This document shows, one piece after another, positions 20,701 to 29,636 of a stretch of 48,652 bases of DNA (its first letter is position 1; each line of letters opens with the position of its first letter). The notes beneath the pieces were generated by a model. It had not been told where the DNA came from and searched no databases. It saw nothing but the letters and a program-made list of their open reading frames with translations. The position numbers were made by a program, and so were the translations under genes. The DNA is taken from the NCBI GenBank assembly GCA_028101095.1, contig JAOHKG010000006.1, forward strand, positions 1-48,652, read 5' to 3'. This DNA comes from Fidelibacterota bacterium (GTDB lineage: Bacteria; Fidelibacterota; Marinisomatia; Marinisomatales; UBA1611).

Positions 20701-21147
20701 TTCTGTTTGATTACTTATGTGAGTCTTTGAATTCTTGATTTTTGATAAAATTGTTTCTGTGAAAGCTTTAGCTAAATCGTTCGATTCATTCTTATTTAAT
20801 CCGGATTCTAATTGTAATGCATTAAGCACTGTATCGGGCTTTTTTGGGAATGTCAGACTTCCAAGATCTTTTGCAATAGTTTCTAGTTTATATCGTTTTA
20901 TTTTATTTTTTTTCCCTCTAATTGTCTCCGCAATCGCAAACGTTAAAAAAGATATCAAAAACAATAAAAATATTATTAAGCATAAAGTCTTTGTATTTAC
21001 AGAAAAATAAAATATTGATTCCAGTATGAGAGAAAGAAAAAATAAAAGCGAGGTGAAAAAGGTAAGCCATTGGAAAAGAGTGATGAGCCTTTTTTTGATT
21101 AAAAAAGTCTGAGCATCATTGATCTTTTTTTTAATCTTCATTTTCAC
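17740..21147 (-). CDS. Large membrane-anchored coiled-coil protein, DUF4175-like
   Basis: Two N-terminal TM segments, Ig-like central region, long Glu/Lys/Gln-rich coiled coil, C-terminal NIFDGPSGLPIEKGQREDLTLKALNNAIKAGYSKQYQGMIKRYFNSLTK. Confidence 0.65.
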   Translation of the reverse strand: MKMKIKKKINDAQTFLIKKRLITLFQWLTFFTSLLFFLSLILESIFYFSVNTKTLCLIIFLLFLISFLTFAIAETIRGKKNKIKRYKLETIAKDLGSLTFPKKPDTVLNALQLESGLNKNESNDLAKAFTETILSKIKNSKTHISNQTEKYNYLKKSILVLWVVMISFFSLNYNQSAESFFRWKHPLTNFLAPKPFTLSSKTNDIHILGGEKVNIEISSSLLIPDTVKLNLIPIQIATKKRDSLKLSFNSVLNEEGVYSFLLPELYQDYSYQAEVKAKYFWQSWEKVASELDTIFVTDRPTLEKFKITLIPPKYSKLPALIQEGNNAVIQGLKGSRIQMEIKANRNLKKAYLLLDEKESILESNYKAASGYHIVQEQTTFSVNLVDARGITNKDPIIYSIELIPDFMPTLVVLQPPSFIELGDDQSIPLQLNIQDDYGFTNLQITYEIIKPSILKLDPYVSMMAIPGIEKDSIAQNISYLWDLGDLFLMPDDEIHFHIELTDNDVISGPKKTISSTFIAKVPSLESLYEKAEIAENDFIESLSKEVEEMEKLKDQFELLEMKALKTEELDWEQQKSVKNSIEEAKNEIKKLEDLSRAIDAMKEQADKHKLFSSDLLNKFEELSNLINDIVPKDMLKNISELEEALDNMDMDSIEESLSELTKNMDQIEKELERYLEIFKQIQMEQKFDELRNRMEKLTKQQESLDEELVQNENTNYNNQRLAIEEQGILNEFENIQSLLEETADLIKPSNEKVSEDLLELSESELVESINQSLEETENNISNRKLNSAQASSQKSIENMKKMIEKITSAQEKFQNQSLNEMTEKFEEIIQDILYLSAKEEYLNNALKNITSRSPRIKFFASQQQLIQDQLRSVTSKMINLSKETFAITPAIGRGIGKASSSMDLAKTKLADRNIPEAKNNQMIAMEGLNQIAIELYNNMQDMQKSGSASGYEQLLKMMEEMAGKQQGLNNKSDQLTLGQMAAAAKQQMLQEMLSGQKSVKKSLEQLMKEMDASGGNKLGDLDGIAQEMDKVIDDLEKNDFKKQTHKRQQKILTRMLDSKTSMTQRGEKEERKSFSANSGNIFDGPSGLPIEKGQREDLTLKALNNAIKAGYSKQYQGMIKRYFNSLTKTDLDNEN

Positions 21148-21824
21148 TGTATAAGGGAAAAATAAATAATATTTACACCCATTTTTAATGCAGATTCTCT
21201 CAGCGTTAGAGGGTCATTATGCACACTTGCATCCTCCCAACCATCTCCTAAATCAGATTCATATGTGTACAAAACTAAAATTTTTTCACCTTCAAACAAC
21301 GCAAGTGCTTGAGGGGGTTTCTTATCGTGCTCATGTATTTTAGGAAGTCCATTTTCAAATTTATAATATGAATTAAAAATTGCATGGTCTTTTGGCAATT
21401 GTACGAAATCTTTATTTGGAAAGACTTTTTTTATTTCTCTTCTAAAAGACTCATCCATACCATAATTATCATCTGCATGTAAAAAAGAACCACTCATTAG
21501 AGCTGACCTTAGTGAGATTACTTCATCATCACTTAGCTTAATGTTTCCATGCCCAGTCATGTACAGAAATGGATGTTGTGAAATATTATCATCTGTTAGC
21601 TTTATTTGAAATTCCTTTCGGTGGGCTGAAACAGGAGTGTTCGCTGTTAAATAATCTAAGAGATTTGGTATGCTACTTGGGTCACTGTACCAATCTCCTC
21701 CTCCATTATAGTGTATCCTTGCAATAGAAAATGTCTGAGATTTTGATATATTTAGGCAGCAAGCTAGTGTAATTAAAAATATTATTTTATTGTACATATA
21801 ATTATAATGTAAGAATCGATTCAA
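21144..21824 (-). CDS. DUF4159 domain-containing secreted protein
   Basis: FSIARIHYNGGGDWYSDPSSIPNLLDYL...PFLYMTGHGNIKLSDDEVISLRSALMSGSFLHADDNYG; likely start at internal Met, 21797 (MYNKIIFLITLACCLNISKS|Q). Confidence 0.82.
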   Translation of the reverse strand: MNRFLHYNYMYNKIIFLITLACCLNISKSQTFSIARIHYNGGGDWYSDPSSIPNLLDYLTANTPVSAHRKEFQIKLTDDNISQHPFLYMTGHGNIKLSDDEVISLRSALMSGSFLHADDNYGMDESFRREIKKVFPNKDFVQLPKDHAIFNSYYKFENGLPKIHEHDKKPPQALALFEGEKILVLYTYESDLGDGWEDASVHNDPLTLRESALKMGVNIIYFSLIQ

Positions 21825-21885
21825 TTGTTCCTTAAAATGGAAAGTAAAAGTTAGCTAGTTTTTAAGTCTCTTCTTGTAAAAATCC

Positions 21886-23769
21886 ATGAAATATTACAAT
21901 TTTAAGACCAAGATGAATAAAACAAAAAATATCATAATTATCATAATGGTGGCCTTTACCTCTTATTATAGTGCACAAGAAATTAATAAAGATGATAAAA
22001 AAAAGTATTTTTTTGGTTTATTAAAATTTGACAATAAGTCTCCTTATGAAGATGGTTTTTGGATAAATAAATGGTTTTATTCTCGAGAATTTGCTGCACC
22101 GATAAATTTTATGCCAATTGAGATAAGGTACGGGGTTGGAGCGACGGGTAAATCAAAAGGGAGTGTTTATAGCTTTAATCCTGATTCATTCAAAGATGAT
22201 CCTGGGAAAATTCGATATGACTCGGATGTCACGGCAATTAGTCAAGAGACAAAAAATATTTGGGGCTCATCTTTAGAAATTGACGTTGGACTTTTGAATA
22301 TTCCTTATTATTTGGTTGGGACAAGCTGGTTAAATGTTATGACGGGTGTAACCTACAGAACAAGCACTCTTTTCTCACCAGCAAAAGTTCCTCATGGAGA
22401 TTGGACCAATACTAATCCAAGTTGGAGTGATACAGCTTTCTTCTCACCAAAAGTAACAGAATATTTGGCCACAACTCATTTTCAATATCAACCCTTCAAT
22501 AATTGGTATTTAAATTTTCGATATTCTTATGGATTGGCTTCTGCATTATTTTACACTCTCGATAAAGAAGAGTGGGACGATAATTTATCAGGTTCAGGAA
22601 CTTCTTCAGCTGGTTCATTGGGGATACGTTTTATTCTTGACCCCGGAAAAAAAAGTAGATTCTCAGTAGGGCTTGATTTTCGCTATTCATACTCTAAAAT
22701 CCATACAATTAATGACCCTTTAGACAAAACCCCAATAAATAGGTTTGACTTGTCTAATTATGGTCTTTATTTGACACTTTCTTCATTTTATGGAGGTAAA
22801 AAAACAAGTGGAGATAAAGCAAAAACATACTATTATAGAAAAGATTATGTTGAGTCTCTTAATATCTTTAAAGGTTTCCTGTCTGATTATCCAACACATG
22901 CAAATCGGCATAGAGCTTTAGAGTATATCGTAGACTGTGAATATAAAATTCCCTATCAAATTTTAGAACAGGGCATTCTCTTGGAGAAAAAAGGTAAGAC
23001 TCAGAATGCGCTTGTGAAGTATCAATTTGCACTTTCTAAAGTAAAAACTGACACTGTCATAGTACCTATTCTTAATAAAAGGATTAATCAAATAGCTCTT
23101 TTATGGATGATCGAGGCGGAAAAAAAATTAAGAGATGGCAATTATATTCAAGCTTATAATTTAGTAAAGCATGTTGCGGAATTTAGTATTGAAGGACAAA
23201 AAGAATTAAGAAGGTTCAAGTCTTGGGTATTGCTCGGCGAGGGGAAGAAGTATCAAGAATTTGGTTTTATTGGTAAGGCGATGGGGAAGTATGCAGAAGG
23301 ATTAGAATTAAATCGAGATTTGATATTTGAAGTTAATGCCCTGCAATATAGAGCAGGTATTCAAATGGCAAAGCTTGCACAAGAGGCGGACGAGTTTGAT
23401 GAGGTTCAGCTAGCTATTTATTCTTTAGAGTTTGCAAGAGAATTATCTGGTGGAATTGGTAATAAAAATGAAGAATTGCTTATCCAATTAAAAGAAAAGA
23501 TTAAATCTCTTGATGAATATAATTCTAGATTAATTATCAATAAGAAAATGGAAAGTGCTCGTTCAATTATACAAAAAGGCAAAGAAGAAAAATTAAAAGT
23601 TGGACAAACAATCCCTCAGGTTCAGAACCTTTTAGGGGAGCCGCACGAAAAAATTATTAGTAGAAATGGTCAAAATTTTAAAGAACAGTTATGGATCTAT
23701 TTCATGAATGAGAAATCATTACATTTAACATTTATAGACTTCATTCTTTTTAGAATTGAACAACTTTAA
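21886..23769 (+). CDS. Outer-membrane-like protein: barrel-like N-terminus, TPR region, BamE/SmpA-like C-terminus
   Basis: Likely start 21913 (MNKTKNIIIIIMVAFTSYYSA|Q); aromatic alternating strands, TPR helices from about residue 320, C-terminal LKVGQTIPQVQNLLGEPHEKIISRNGQNFKEQLWIYF. Confidence 0.65.
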   Translation: MKYYNFKTKMNKTKNIIIIIMVAFTSYYSAQEINKDDKKKYFFGLLKFDNKSPYEDGFWINKWFYSREFAAPINFMPIEIRYGVGATGKSKGSVYSFNPDSFKDDPGKIRYDSDVTAISQETKNIWGSSLEIDVGLLNIPYYLVGTSWLNVMTGVTYRTSTLFSPAKVPHGDWTNTNPSWSDTAFFSPKVTEYLATTHFQYQPFNNWYLNFRYSYGLASALFYTLDKEEWDDNLSGSGTSSAGSLGIRFILDPGKKSRFSVGLDFRYSYSKIHTINDPLDKTPINRFDLSNYGLYLTLSSFYGGKKTSGDKAKTYYYRKDYVESLNIFKGFLSDYPTHANRHRALEYIVDCEYKIPYQILEQGILLEKKGKTQNALVKYQFALSKVKTDTVIVPILNKRINQIALLWMIEAEKKLRDGNYIQAYNLVKHVAEFSIEGQKELRRFKSWVLLGEGKKYQEFGFIGKAMGKYAEGLELNRDLIFEVNALQYRAGIQMAKLAQEADEFDEVQLAIYSLEFARELSGGIGNKNEELLIQLKEKIKSLDEYNSRLIINKKMESARSIIQKGKEEKLKVGQTIPQVQNLLGEPHEKIISRNGQNFKEQLWIYFMNEKSLHLTFIDFILFRIEQL

Positions 23770-23826
23770 TCATTTTTGGTCAAAACTTTACTGTCTAGAA
23801 GCTTAAAAACCGGTATTTTCTTAGAA

Positions 23827-25023
23827 ATGAAAGATTCAATTAAATTTGTTTTTACTCTATTATTTTTTCAGCTTTTATTTTCACAATCAGATAAACGTGA
23901 TTATAGTGAAGAATTAAGATATCAAAATGATGCAATTAATTCTCTGAAAACTGAAATAAAGCAACTACGTTCAAAAATTAAAACCGCTGAATCGAGGGAG
24001 AGGTCTGCCTCAAGTAGAATATCGTCCATTGATGAAGAAATATCTCTTACCGCAAAATTAATAAAATCATTGAAAAATGAGGAAGAAAAGACTCGCAAGA
24101 AAATTTTTCAACTAAAAAATGAAATTTTAACAAATGAACGTAAGCTGGAATCGCTAAGACTCAGATACAAAGAAAGAGTTGTTAGCTCTTATCTCAAAGG
24201 TCGTTTAACTGATTTAGAAAGGGTTTTCTCATCGACAACATGGAGACAAGCGATGTATAGAACTCAATATCTTAAGGTTATATCAGATATTGAAAGAAAA
24301 ACAACAAAAAGAATTGAAAGGCTTCTTATTGAAATAAGTAAGCAAAAATTAGAATTAGAAGCAGCATTACGAGATAACTTGATTCTTAAGCGTGATAAAG
24401 AAAAAGAGATGAGCTCATATAGAAACATGCGGATTAATAGAGAGAAAGAATTAAATCGTATTAGAACTGATAAAAAAGCATTATCCAGCTATATTAATGA
24501 AAAAGAAGCTGGTGTTGGTCAGTTAGAAAATATAATTAAACAAGTCTTAGAAGATAAAGCTAGATATGAGCGTGAGGCGCGAATACGTCAGCAACAAGAA
24601 GCATTAAAAACAAAAAGCTTTAAATCTTTAGCAGGGCAATTACCCTGGCCTGCCTCTGGTAGAATTATTGCTAAATTTGGTAGACAGTGGAATTCTAAGT
24701 TGAAAACTACAACTGAAAATCCTGGAATTGATATTAAAGGACAACCTGGTTCTGCTATACGTACAGTTTTAGGTGGAGTCGTCACCACAATAACCTATAT
24801 AAGAGGATATGGTACCACAATTATTATCGATCACGGCGGAGGGTTTTATACTGTTTATAGCCATGTAACTAATATACAGGCAACAGTAGACAGTGAAGTT
24901 AGAAATGGAGATGTTATAGCTTATATGGGCGATTCAGGCTCAATTAACGGATCAAAGTTACATTTTGAGATTTGGGGTAAAGGGCAAAAGTTAGATCCTG
25001 AAAAATGGCTAAGGAAAAAATAG
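23827..25023 (+). CDS. Murein hydrolase activator EnvC-like, M23 family peptidase
   Basis: Signal peptide MKDSIKFVFTLLFFQLLFS|Q from ATG 23827 (ORF opens at TTG 23776); coiled coil then LytM domain GIDIKGQPGSAIRTVLGGVVTTITYIRGYGTTIIIDHGGGFYTVYSHV...LHFEIW. Confidence 0.92.
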   Translation: MKDSIKFVFTLLFFQLLFSQSDKRDYSEELRYQNDAINSLKTEIKQLRSKIKTAESRERSASSRISSIDEEISLTAKLIKSLKNEEEKTRKKIFQLKNEILTNERKLESLRLRYKERVVSSYLKGRLTDLERVFSSTTWRQAMYRTQYLKVISDIERKTTKRIERLLIEISKQKLELEAALRDNLILKRDKEKEMSSYRNMRINREKELNRIRTDKKALSSYINEKEAGVGQLENIIKQVLEDKARYEREARIRQQQEALKTKSFKSLAGQLPWPASGRIIAKFGRQWNSKLKTTTENPGIDIKGQPGSAIRTVLGGVVTTITYIRGYGTTIIIDHGGGFYTVYSHVTNIQATVDSEVRNGDVIAYMGDSGSINGSKLHFEIWGKGQKLDPEKWLRKK

Positions 25024-25034
25024 AGACACCTTAA

Positions 25035-26150
25035 ATGAGAGGCTTCCAAGATAAGGTATGGGATCGATTATATAGATCGCACACATTAAAAAATGTCCCA
25101 AATGCATATATATTTTCGGGCCCTGCTGGATCAGGAAAAGAAAGCCTTGCCATCCAGTTCTCAAAAATTCTTAATTGTCAAAACCCTAATAAGTTTGGAT
25201 GTGATAATTGTTCTTCGTGTTTAAGAATACTACAATTGCAGCATGAAAATTTAAAATTAATATTTCCCCTCCCTGCTCCAGCAAATAACAGTAGCTCTCC
25301 AGGAAATTTAATTGATAGTAAAAATATAGAATTAGTGACAAAGCTGGTTGCTGAAAAATCTAAAGATTCCTTCTTTAAAATCAAAGTTCCAGGATCGAAT
25401 AGAATATTAATTAATTCAATAAGGGATTTGAGAAAGAGTATCTACCTTAAGTCGGATAATTTGGGAAGAAGGATAATCTTAATATTTGACGCTCATCTTT
25501 TATCCATGGGACAAGGAGAAGCTGCAAATGCTCTTCTGAAGTTGTTAGAAGAGCCACCTAAAAGAACTTCTTTTATCTTAGTAACAGATCAGATAAATCT
25601 TGTTCTGAGCACTATAACCTCAAGATGTCAAAGTATAAGCTTTCCAAGATTAGATGATGAATTTATCTTTGAATGGTTTTCCTCCAAAATATCTAACATC
25701 GATGAAGTCAATTTTTTTGTAGGTTTAAGCGATGGAAATATTCACATGGCAAAAAAATTAATTTTATTTCAAAAGCAAGAATTAGTAGACTTGATAAATG
25801 ATTTAATCAAGGTTCTATTGAGTAAAAATTCGTCTATGTGGAGAAAATTTGTTCAGACCTATTCAAAGTTATCAAAAGACGATCTTGGTATGTTTTTATT
25901 TCACTTAACTCTATTGAAAATATGGTTTCAAAGCACTAACCGCCTTGTTATTAACATTAGTCACCATTTGCATAAGACTCAACTGAAAAGTGGAATGGAA
26001 CGTTTCGCTAACTTATATAAAAATGTTGATTATCTAGGTATTGTCTCTGAAGTTGAAGAGTTAAAAAATGCATTAACTCAAAATTTGTTCATGCCACTAT
26101 CTTTGACAACTTTTTTATTAAAAATTCAAAGAAAAATAAATATAAAATGA
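25035..26150 (+). CDS. holB: DNA polymerase III subunit delta'
   Basis: NAYIFSGPAGSGKESLA, zinc cluster NCQNPNKFGCDNCSSCLRI, GEAANALLKLLEEPPKRTSFILVT. Confidence 0.9.
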   Translation: MRGFQDKVWDRLYRSHTLKNVPNAYIFSGPAGSGKESLAIQFSKILNCQNPNKFGCDNCSSCLRILQLQHENLKLIFPLPAPANNSSSPGNLIDSKNIELVTKLVAEKSKDSFFKIKVPGSNRILINSIRDLRKSIYLKSDNLGRRIILIFDAHLLSMGQGEAANALLKLLEEPPKRTSFILVTDQINLVLSTITSRCQSISFPRLDDEFIFEWFSSKISNIDEVNFFVGLSDGNIHMAKKLILFQKQELVDLINDLIKVLLSKNSSMWRKFVQTYSKLSKDDLGMFLFHLTLLKIWFQSTNRLVINISHHLHKTQLKSGMERFANLYKNVDYLGIVSEVEELKNALTQNLFMPLSLTTFLLKIQRKINIK

Positions 26151-27640
26151 AAAAACCATTTTTTATAACAACACCAATATACTATGTTAATGATAAGCCT
26201 CATATTGGACATGCTTATACGACAATTTTAGCGGATGTTTTTGCGAGATATTATAGAAAAAAAGGTGCTCCTACTTTGTTTTTAACAGGCCTTGATGAAC
26301 ACGGTCAAAAAGTTCAAGAGGCCGCAAAAGAAAAAGGCCTTTCCCCGATGGAACATTGTAATAAGATGGTTCCACAATTCACGAATTTATGGGATAAGCT
26401 TCACATCTCGAATGATGATTTTATAAGAACAACTGAACCACGGCACAAAAAAGTTGTTCAAATGATACTCAATAAAGTCTTTGAATCTGGTGATATATAT
26501 GAGGCTGAATATGAGGGCCTTTATTCAGTATCAGAAGAAAGATTTATAACTGAGAAAGAATTTGAGACGGGTCAATTTCGTGATATTAAAAAATTGAAAG
26601 AGAAAAATTACTTTTTTAAAATGAGCAAATATCAAGAGCGTCTGATTCAGCATATAAAAGAAAATCCAAAATTTATCCAACCAAATCATAGGAAAAATGA
26701 AATTCTAGGTTTTCTTCGTAAACCTTTAAATGATTTATGTATATCAAGACCAAAGTCAAGGTTAAATTGGGGTGTAGAACTCCCTTTTAACTCTGAATAT
26801 GTTACATATGTGTGGTTTGATGCTTTGATAAATTATATCTCTGCCCCAGGATATGATGAAGATCATGGGGTCTCTAAAGACTGGTGGCCAGCTTCGCACC
26901 ATTTAATTGGTAAGGATATATTAACTACTCATGCCGTTTATTGGCCGACAATGTTAATGTCCGCTGGAATTGATCTTCCAGAATCAATATTCGCACATGG
27001 CTGGTGGTTGATGGGTGATTCAAAAATGAGCAAGTCTATTGGTAATGTTGTAGATCCAATCAACTTAATCGATGATTATGGTGTTGATCCGGTTAGATAC
27101 TATTTAATGCGGGAAATGGTTCTAGGGCAAGATGCAAATTTCACAATAGAATTATTTAAAAGTAGATATAATAGTGACCTTGCAAATGATTTTGGAAATT
27201 TATTAAGTCGAGTAACAACGCTAATTAATAAGAATTTCAGTGGAAAAATACCCAATCCTGGAGACTTAGATACTTCAGAGATAAATATAAAAAATGATTC
27301 AATTTCTTTATGTTTATCGTTTGATGAATTGATGAAAAATATGAGATTGAATGAGGCTATTGAGTTAGTTATACGTTTTATTAGTGGTGTTAATAAATAC
27401 ATGGAACAAAATGCACCCTGGAAATTGGTGAAAGAAGATAAAAGAGCGGCTGGGAAAGTTTTATATACTGCAGGTGAGGCCTTGAGAATAAGTGCGCTAC
27501 TACTTTCACCTGTAATGCCAAATAGAACTAAAACGTTACTTGATATTTTAGACGCTTTCGATTCAAATCAAAAATGGGGAGGGCTAAAACCCGGAACTCA
27601 ATTAAATGATCATGCGCCACTATTTCCTCGTATAAAGTAA
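26147..27640 (+). CDS. metG: Methionyl-tRNA synthetase
   Basis: TPIYYVNDKPHIGHAYTTILADVFARY; KMSKSIGNVVDP; 497 aa. Confidence 0.97.
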   Translation: MKKPFFITTPIYYVNDKPHIGHAYTTILADVFARYYRKKGAPTLFLTGLDEHGQKVQEAAKEKGLSPMEHCNKMVPQFTNLWDKLHISNDDFIRTTEPRHKKVVQMILNKVFESGDIYEAEYEGLYSVSEERFITEKEFETGQFRDIKKLKEKNYFFKMSKYQERLIQHIKENPKFIQPNHRKNEILGFLRKPLNDLCISRPKSRLNWGVELPFNSEYVTYVWFDALINYISAPGYDEDHGVSKDWWPASHHLIGKDILTTHAVYWPTMLMSAGIDLPESIFAHGWWLMGDSKMSKSIGNVVDPINLIDDYGVDPVRYYLMREMVLGQDANFTIELFKSRYNSDLANDFGNLLSRVTTLINKNFSGKIPNPGDLDTSEINIKNDSISLCLSFDELMKNMRLNEAIELVIRFISGVNKYMEQNAPWKLVKEDKRAAGKVLYTAGEALRISALLLSPVMPNRTKTLLDILDAFDSNQKWGGLKPGTQLNDHAPLFPRIK

Positions 27641-27684
27641 TTCTAGTATGAAATTAAAAAATAGAGTACAAAAAAGTTAAATAA

Positions 27685-28443
27685 ATGTTAATAGATACGC
27701 ACTGTCATCTTTATTATGAAGATTTAAAAAACGATATATATAATGTAATCAATCGAGCATCTGATTTAGGGGTTAATAAATTTATTTGTGTCTCAACAAA
27801 TCTGAATGATGCAGAAGAATGTATTGAACTAGCTAAAAATTTTGAACCAATATGGGCGACAGCAGGCATTCATCCCCATGATGCAAAAAGTGCACCTATC
27901 AAATTTGAAAATAAACTTAAAAGTCTATTAAATAATAAAAAAATAGTTGCAGTAGGTGAAATTGGACTAGATTATTTTAGAGGGTTGACAGATCAAAAAA
28001 TACAAAAAAAATATTTTAGAAAGCAGCTTGAGATTGCAGCTGAAATGGACCTGCCAATTGTATTTCATAATAGAGAAGCAGATGAAGATATCATCTCGAT
28101 TCTATCAGATTTTCCAGGCTTAAAAGGGGTTGCACATTGCTTCTCAAGCACAATAGAAACAGCTGAAAAATTAATTGAATTAGGGTTTCTAATTTCTTTT
28201 TCCGGTAATTTAACTTTTAAAAATAGCAAGCTTCCGGAGGTCGCCTCAAAGATATCTTTGAGGAACCTATTAGTAGAAACAGATTCTCCCTACCTAAGTC
28301 CGACTCCATTTAGAGGAAAACCAAATGAGCCTGCACGAGTAAGATATGTTGCTGAAAAATTAGCAGATATAAACAATTGTACCCTAGAAGAAGTTGCGAA
28401 GAGAACATCGGAAAACGCAATAAAACTATTTAAAATCGTTTAA
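27685..28443 (+). CDS. tatD: TatD family metal-dependent hydrolase
   Basis: MLIDTHCHLYYED, VGEIGLDYFR, LLVETDSPYLSPTPFRGKPNEP. Confidence 0.96.
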   Translation: MLIDTHCHLYYEDLKNDIYNVINRASDLGVNKFICVSTNLNDAEECIELAKNFEPIWATAGIHPHDAKSAPIKFENKLKSLLNNKKIVAVGEIGLDYFRGLTDQKIQKKYFRKQLEIAAEMDLPIVFHNREADEDIISILSDFPGLKGVAHCFSSTIETAEKLIELGFLISFSGNLTFKNSKLPEVASKISLRNLLVETDSPYLSPTPFRGKPNEPARVRYVAEKLADINNCTLEEVAKRTSENAIKLFKIV

Positions 28444-28447
28444 TCAG

Positions 28448-29212
28448 ATGAAAATAAATCAACATCCTTTCAGAAAAAAATGGGGGCAAAATTTTCTAAC
28501 AGATAATAATTTATTAAATAAAATTGCAAGGACTATTGACCCTCAATCAAAAGATAACTTTCTTGAAATTGGACCAGGAGAGGGCGCACTTACCGAGAGG
28601 ATATATCCTTTTGTTAATCAAATGGCAGCAATAGAAATTGATCCGTTACTAATAAATTTTTTAAAAGACCATCCAACTTTACAAAACTTATTATTGATAC
28701 AAGGGGATATTCTTTTGCAAGAGATTGAAAACATACCGATAAGAACCCCGGTTCGAATTATAGGCAATATTCCTTACAATATTACATCGCCAATAATATT
28801 TTGGTTAATTGAGCAACTTAATTATTGGGAAGATGCCTTTATTATGATGCAGAAAGAAGTAGCGGAACGTTTAGCTTCAAAAATCAACACCAAGGCCTAT
28901 GGTCGATTAACTGTTGTTACAAGTGCATACTTAAACTTTGAATATTGTTTCACTATTAAACCAGATGTTTTTATTCCTAAGCCAAAAGTTGAATCTGCAA
29001 TAATGAGATTTACTAAGAAAAGCGAACCTCTTATTCAAGATGAAAAATACTTAAAGTTCAACAAACTAGTTGCTACCGCGTTTTCACAAAGAAGAAAAAT
29101 GTTGAGAAATACACTCAAAGGTTGGGATATATCAGAAGATATTAAAAATAAAATTGGTTTTGATAGAAGACCAGAGTCGTTAACAGTTGAAGAATTTATT
29201 TCGATGGTTTAG
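28448..29212 (+). CDS. rsmA: 16S rRNA (adenine1518-N6/adenine1519-N6)-dimethyltransferase
   Basis: KKWGQNFLTDNNLLNKIA, FLEIGPGEGALTERI, IIGNIPYNITSPIIF. Confidence 0.97.
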   Translation: MKINQHPFRKKWGQNFLTDNNLLNKIARTIDPQSKDNFLEIGPGEGALTERIYPFVNQMAAIEIDPLLINFLKDHPTLQNLLLIQGDILLQEIENIPIRTPVRIIGNIPYNITSPIIFWLIEQLNYWEDAFIMMQKEVAERLASKINTKAYGRLTVVTSAYLNFEYCFTIKPDVFIPKPKVESAIMRFTKKSEPLIQDEKYLKFNKLVATAFSQRRKMLRNTLKGWDISEDIKNKIGFDRRPESLTVEEFISMV

Positions 29213-29261
29213 TTCTTGGATTTAAGTTTCATCCCTATTAAGATCGCCCGCTTTGTAGCAC

Positions 29262-29267
29262 TATAAT
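29262..29267 (+). promoter_or_regulatory. Candidate -10 element (TATAAT) upstream of rpsU
   Basis: TATAAT in the rsmA-rpsU intergenic space; no convincing -35 at standard spacing. Confidence 0.3.
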
Positions 29268-29286
29268 AAAATACCACAAACACTTT

Positions 29287-29295
29287 GGAGGTGAT
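29287..29295 (+). promoter_or_regulatory. Strong Shine-Dalgarno sequence of rpsU (GGAGGTGAT)
   Basis: 9-nt match to the canonical bacterial anti-SD ATCACCTCC, ending 4 nt before the GTG start at 29300. Confidence 0.9.
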
Positions 29296-29299
29296 TTAA

Positions 29300-29545
29300 G
29301 TGGTTGAAGTTCAAGTCAGAGATAAAGAATCTTTTGAAAGAGCTCTTCGTCGTTTTAAGAAGATGTGGGAGCGAGCAGGTGTTTTAAGAGAAGTTCGAAA
29401 TAGAGCTTTTTATGAAAAACCCAGCGATGCGAAACGTGAAGAAAAAAAGAAAACGGTTCGTAGAATTAAAAGATTGGCTAGGATTGAAGCATTGCGAAAC
29501 GATCCGCGTGCTAGTAGACAAAGACGTCGAAGAAGGCGTAAGTAA
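29300..29545 (+). CDS. rpsU: 30S ribosomal protein bS21
   Basis: [50 protein letters not shown]...RRRRRRK; GTG start. Confidence 0.95.
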   Translation: MVEVQVRDKESFERALRRFKKMWERAGVLREVRNRAFYEKPSDAKREEKKKTVRRIKRLARIEALRNDPRASRQRRRRRRK

Positions 29546-29564
29546 GTCTCAACTTAGTATTCTT

Positions 29565-29605
29565 GGGAAAGCTCTGGATTCCAGAGCTTTCCTTCTTTAT
29601 AAATT
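29565..29605 (+). terminator. Rho-independent terminator of rpsU
   Basis: Perfect 12-bp stem GGAAAGCTCTGG (29566-29577) / CCAGAGCTTTCC (29581-29592), 3-nt loop, followed by T-rich sequence. Confidence 0.85.
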
Positions 29606-29636
29606 TTATCATAAACCCCACACCTATTAAACATTT

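Noticed and set aside
29412-29630. 72-aa plus-strand ORF
   Set aside because: Alternate frame of rpsU running through its terminator
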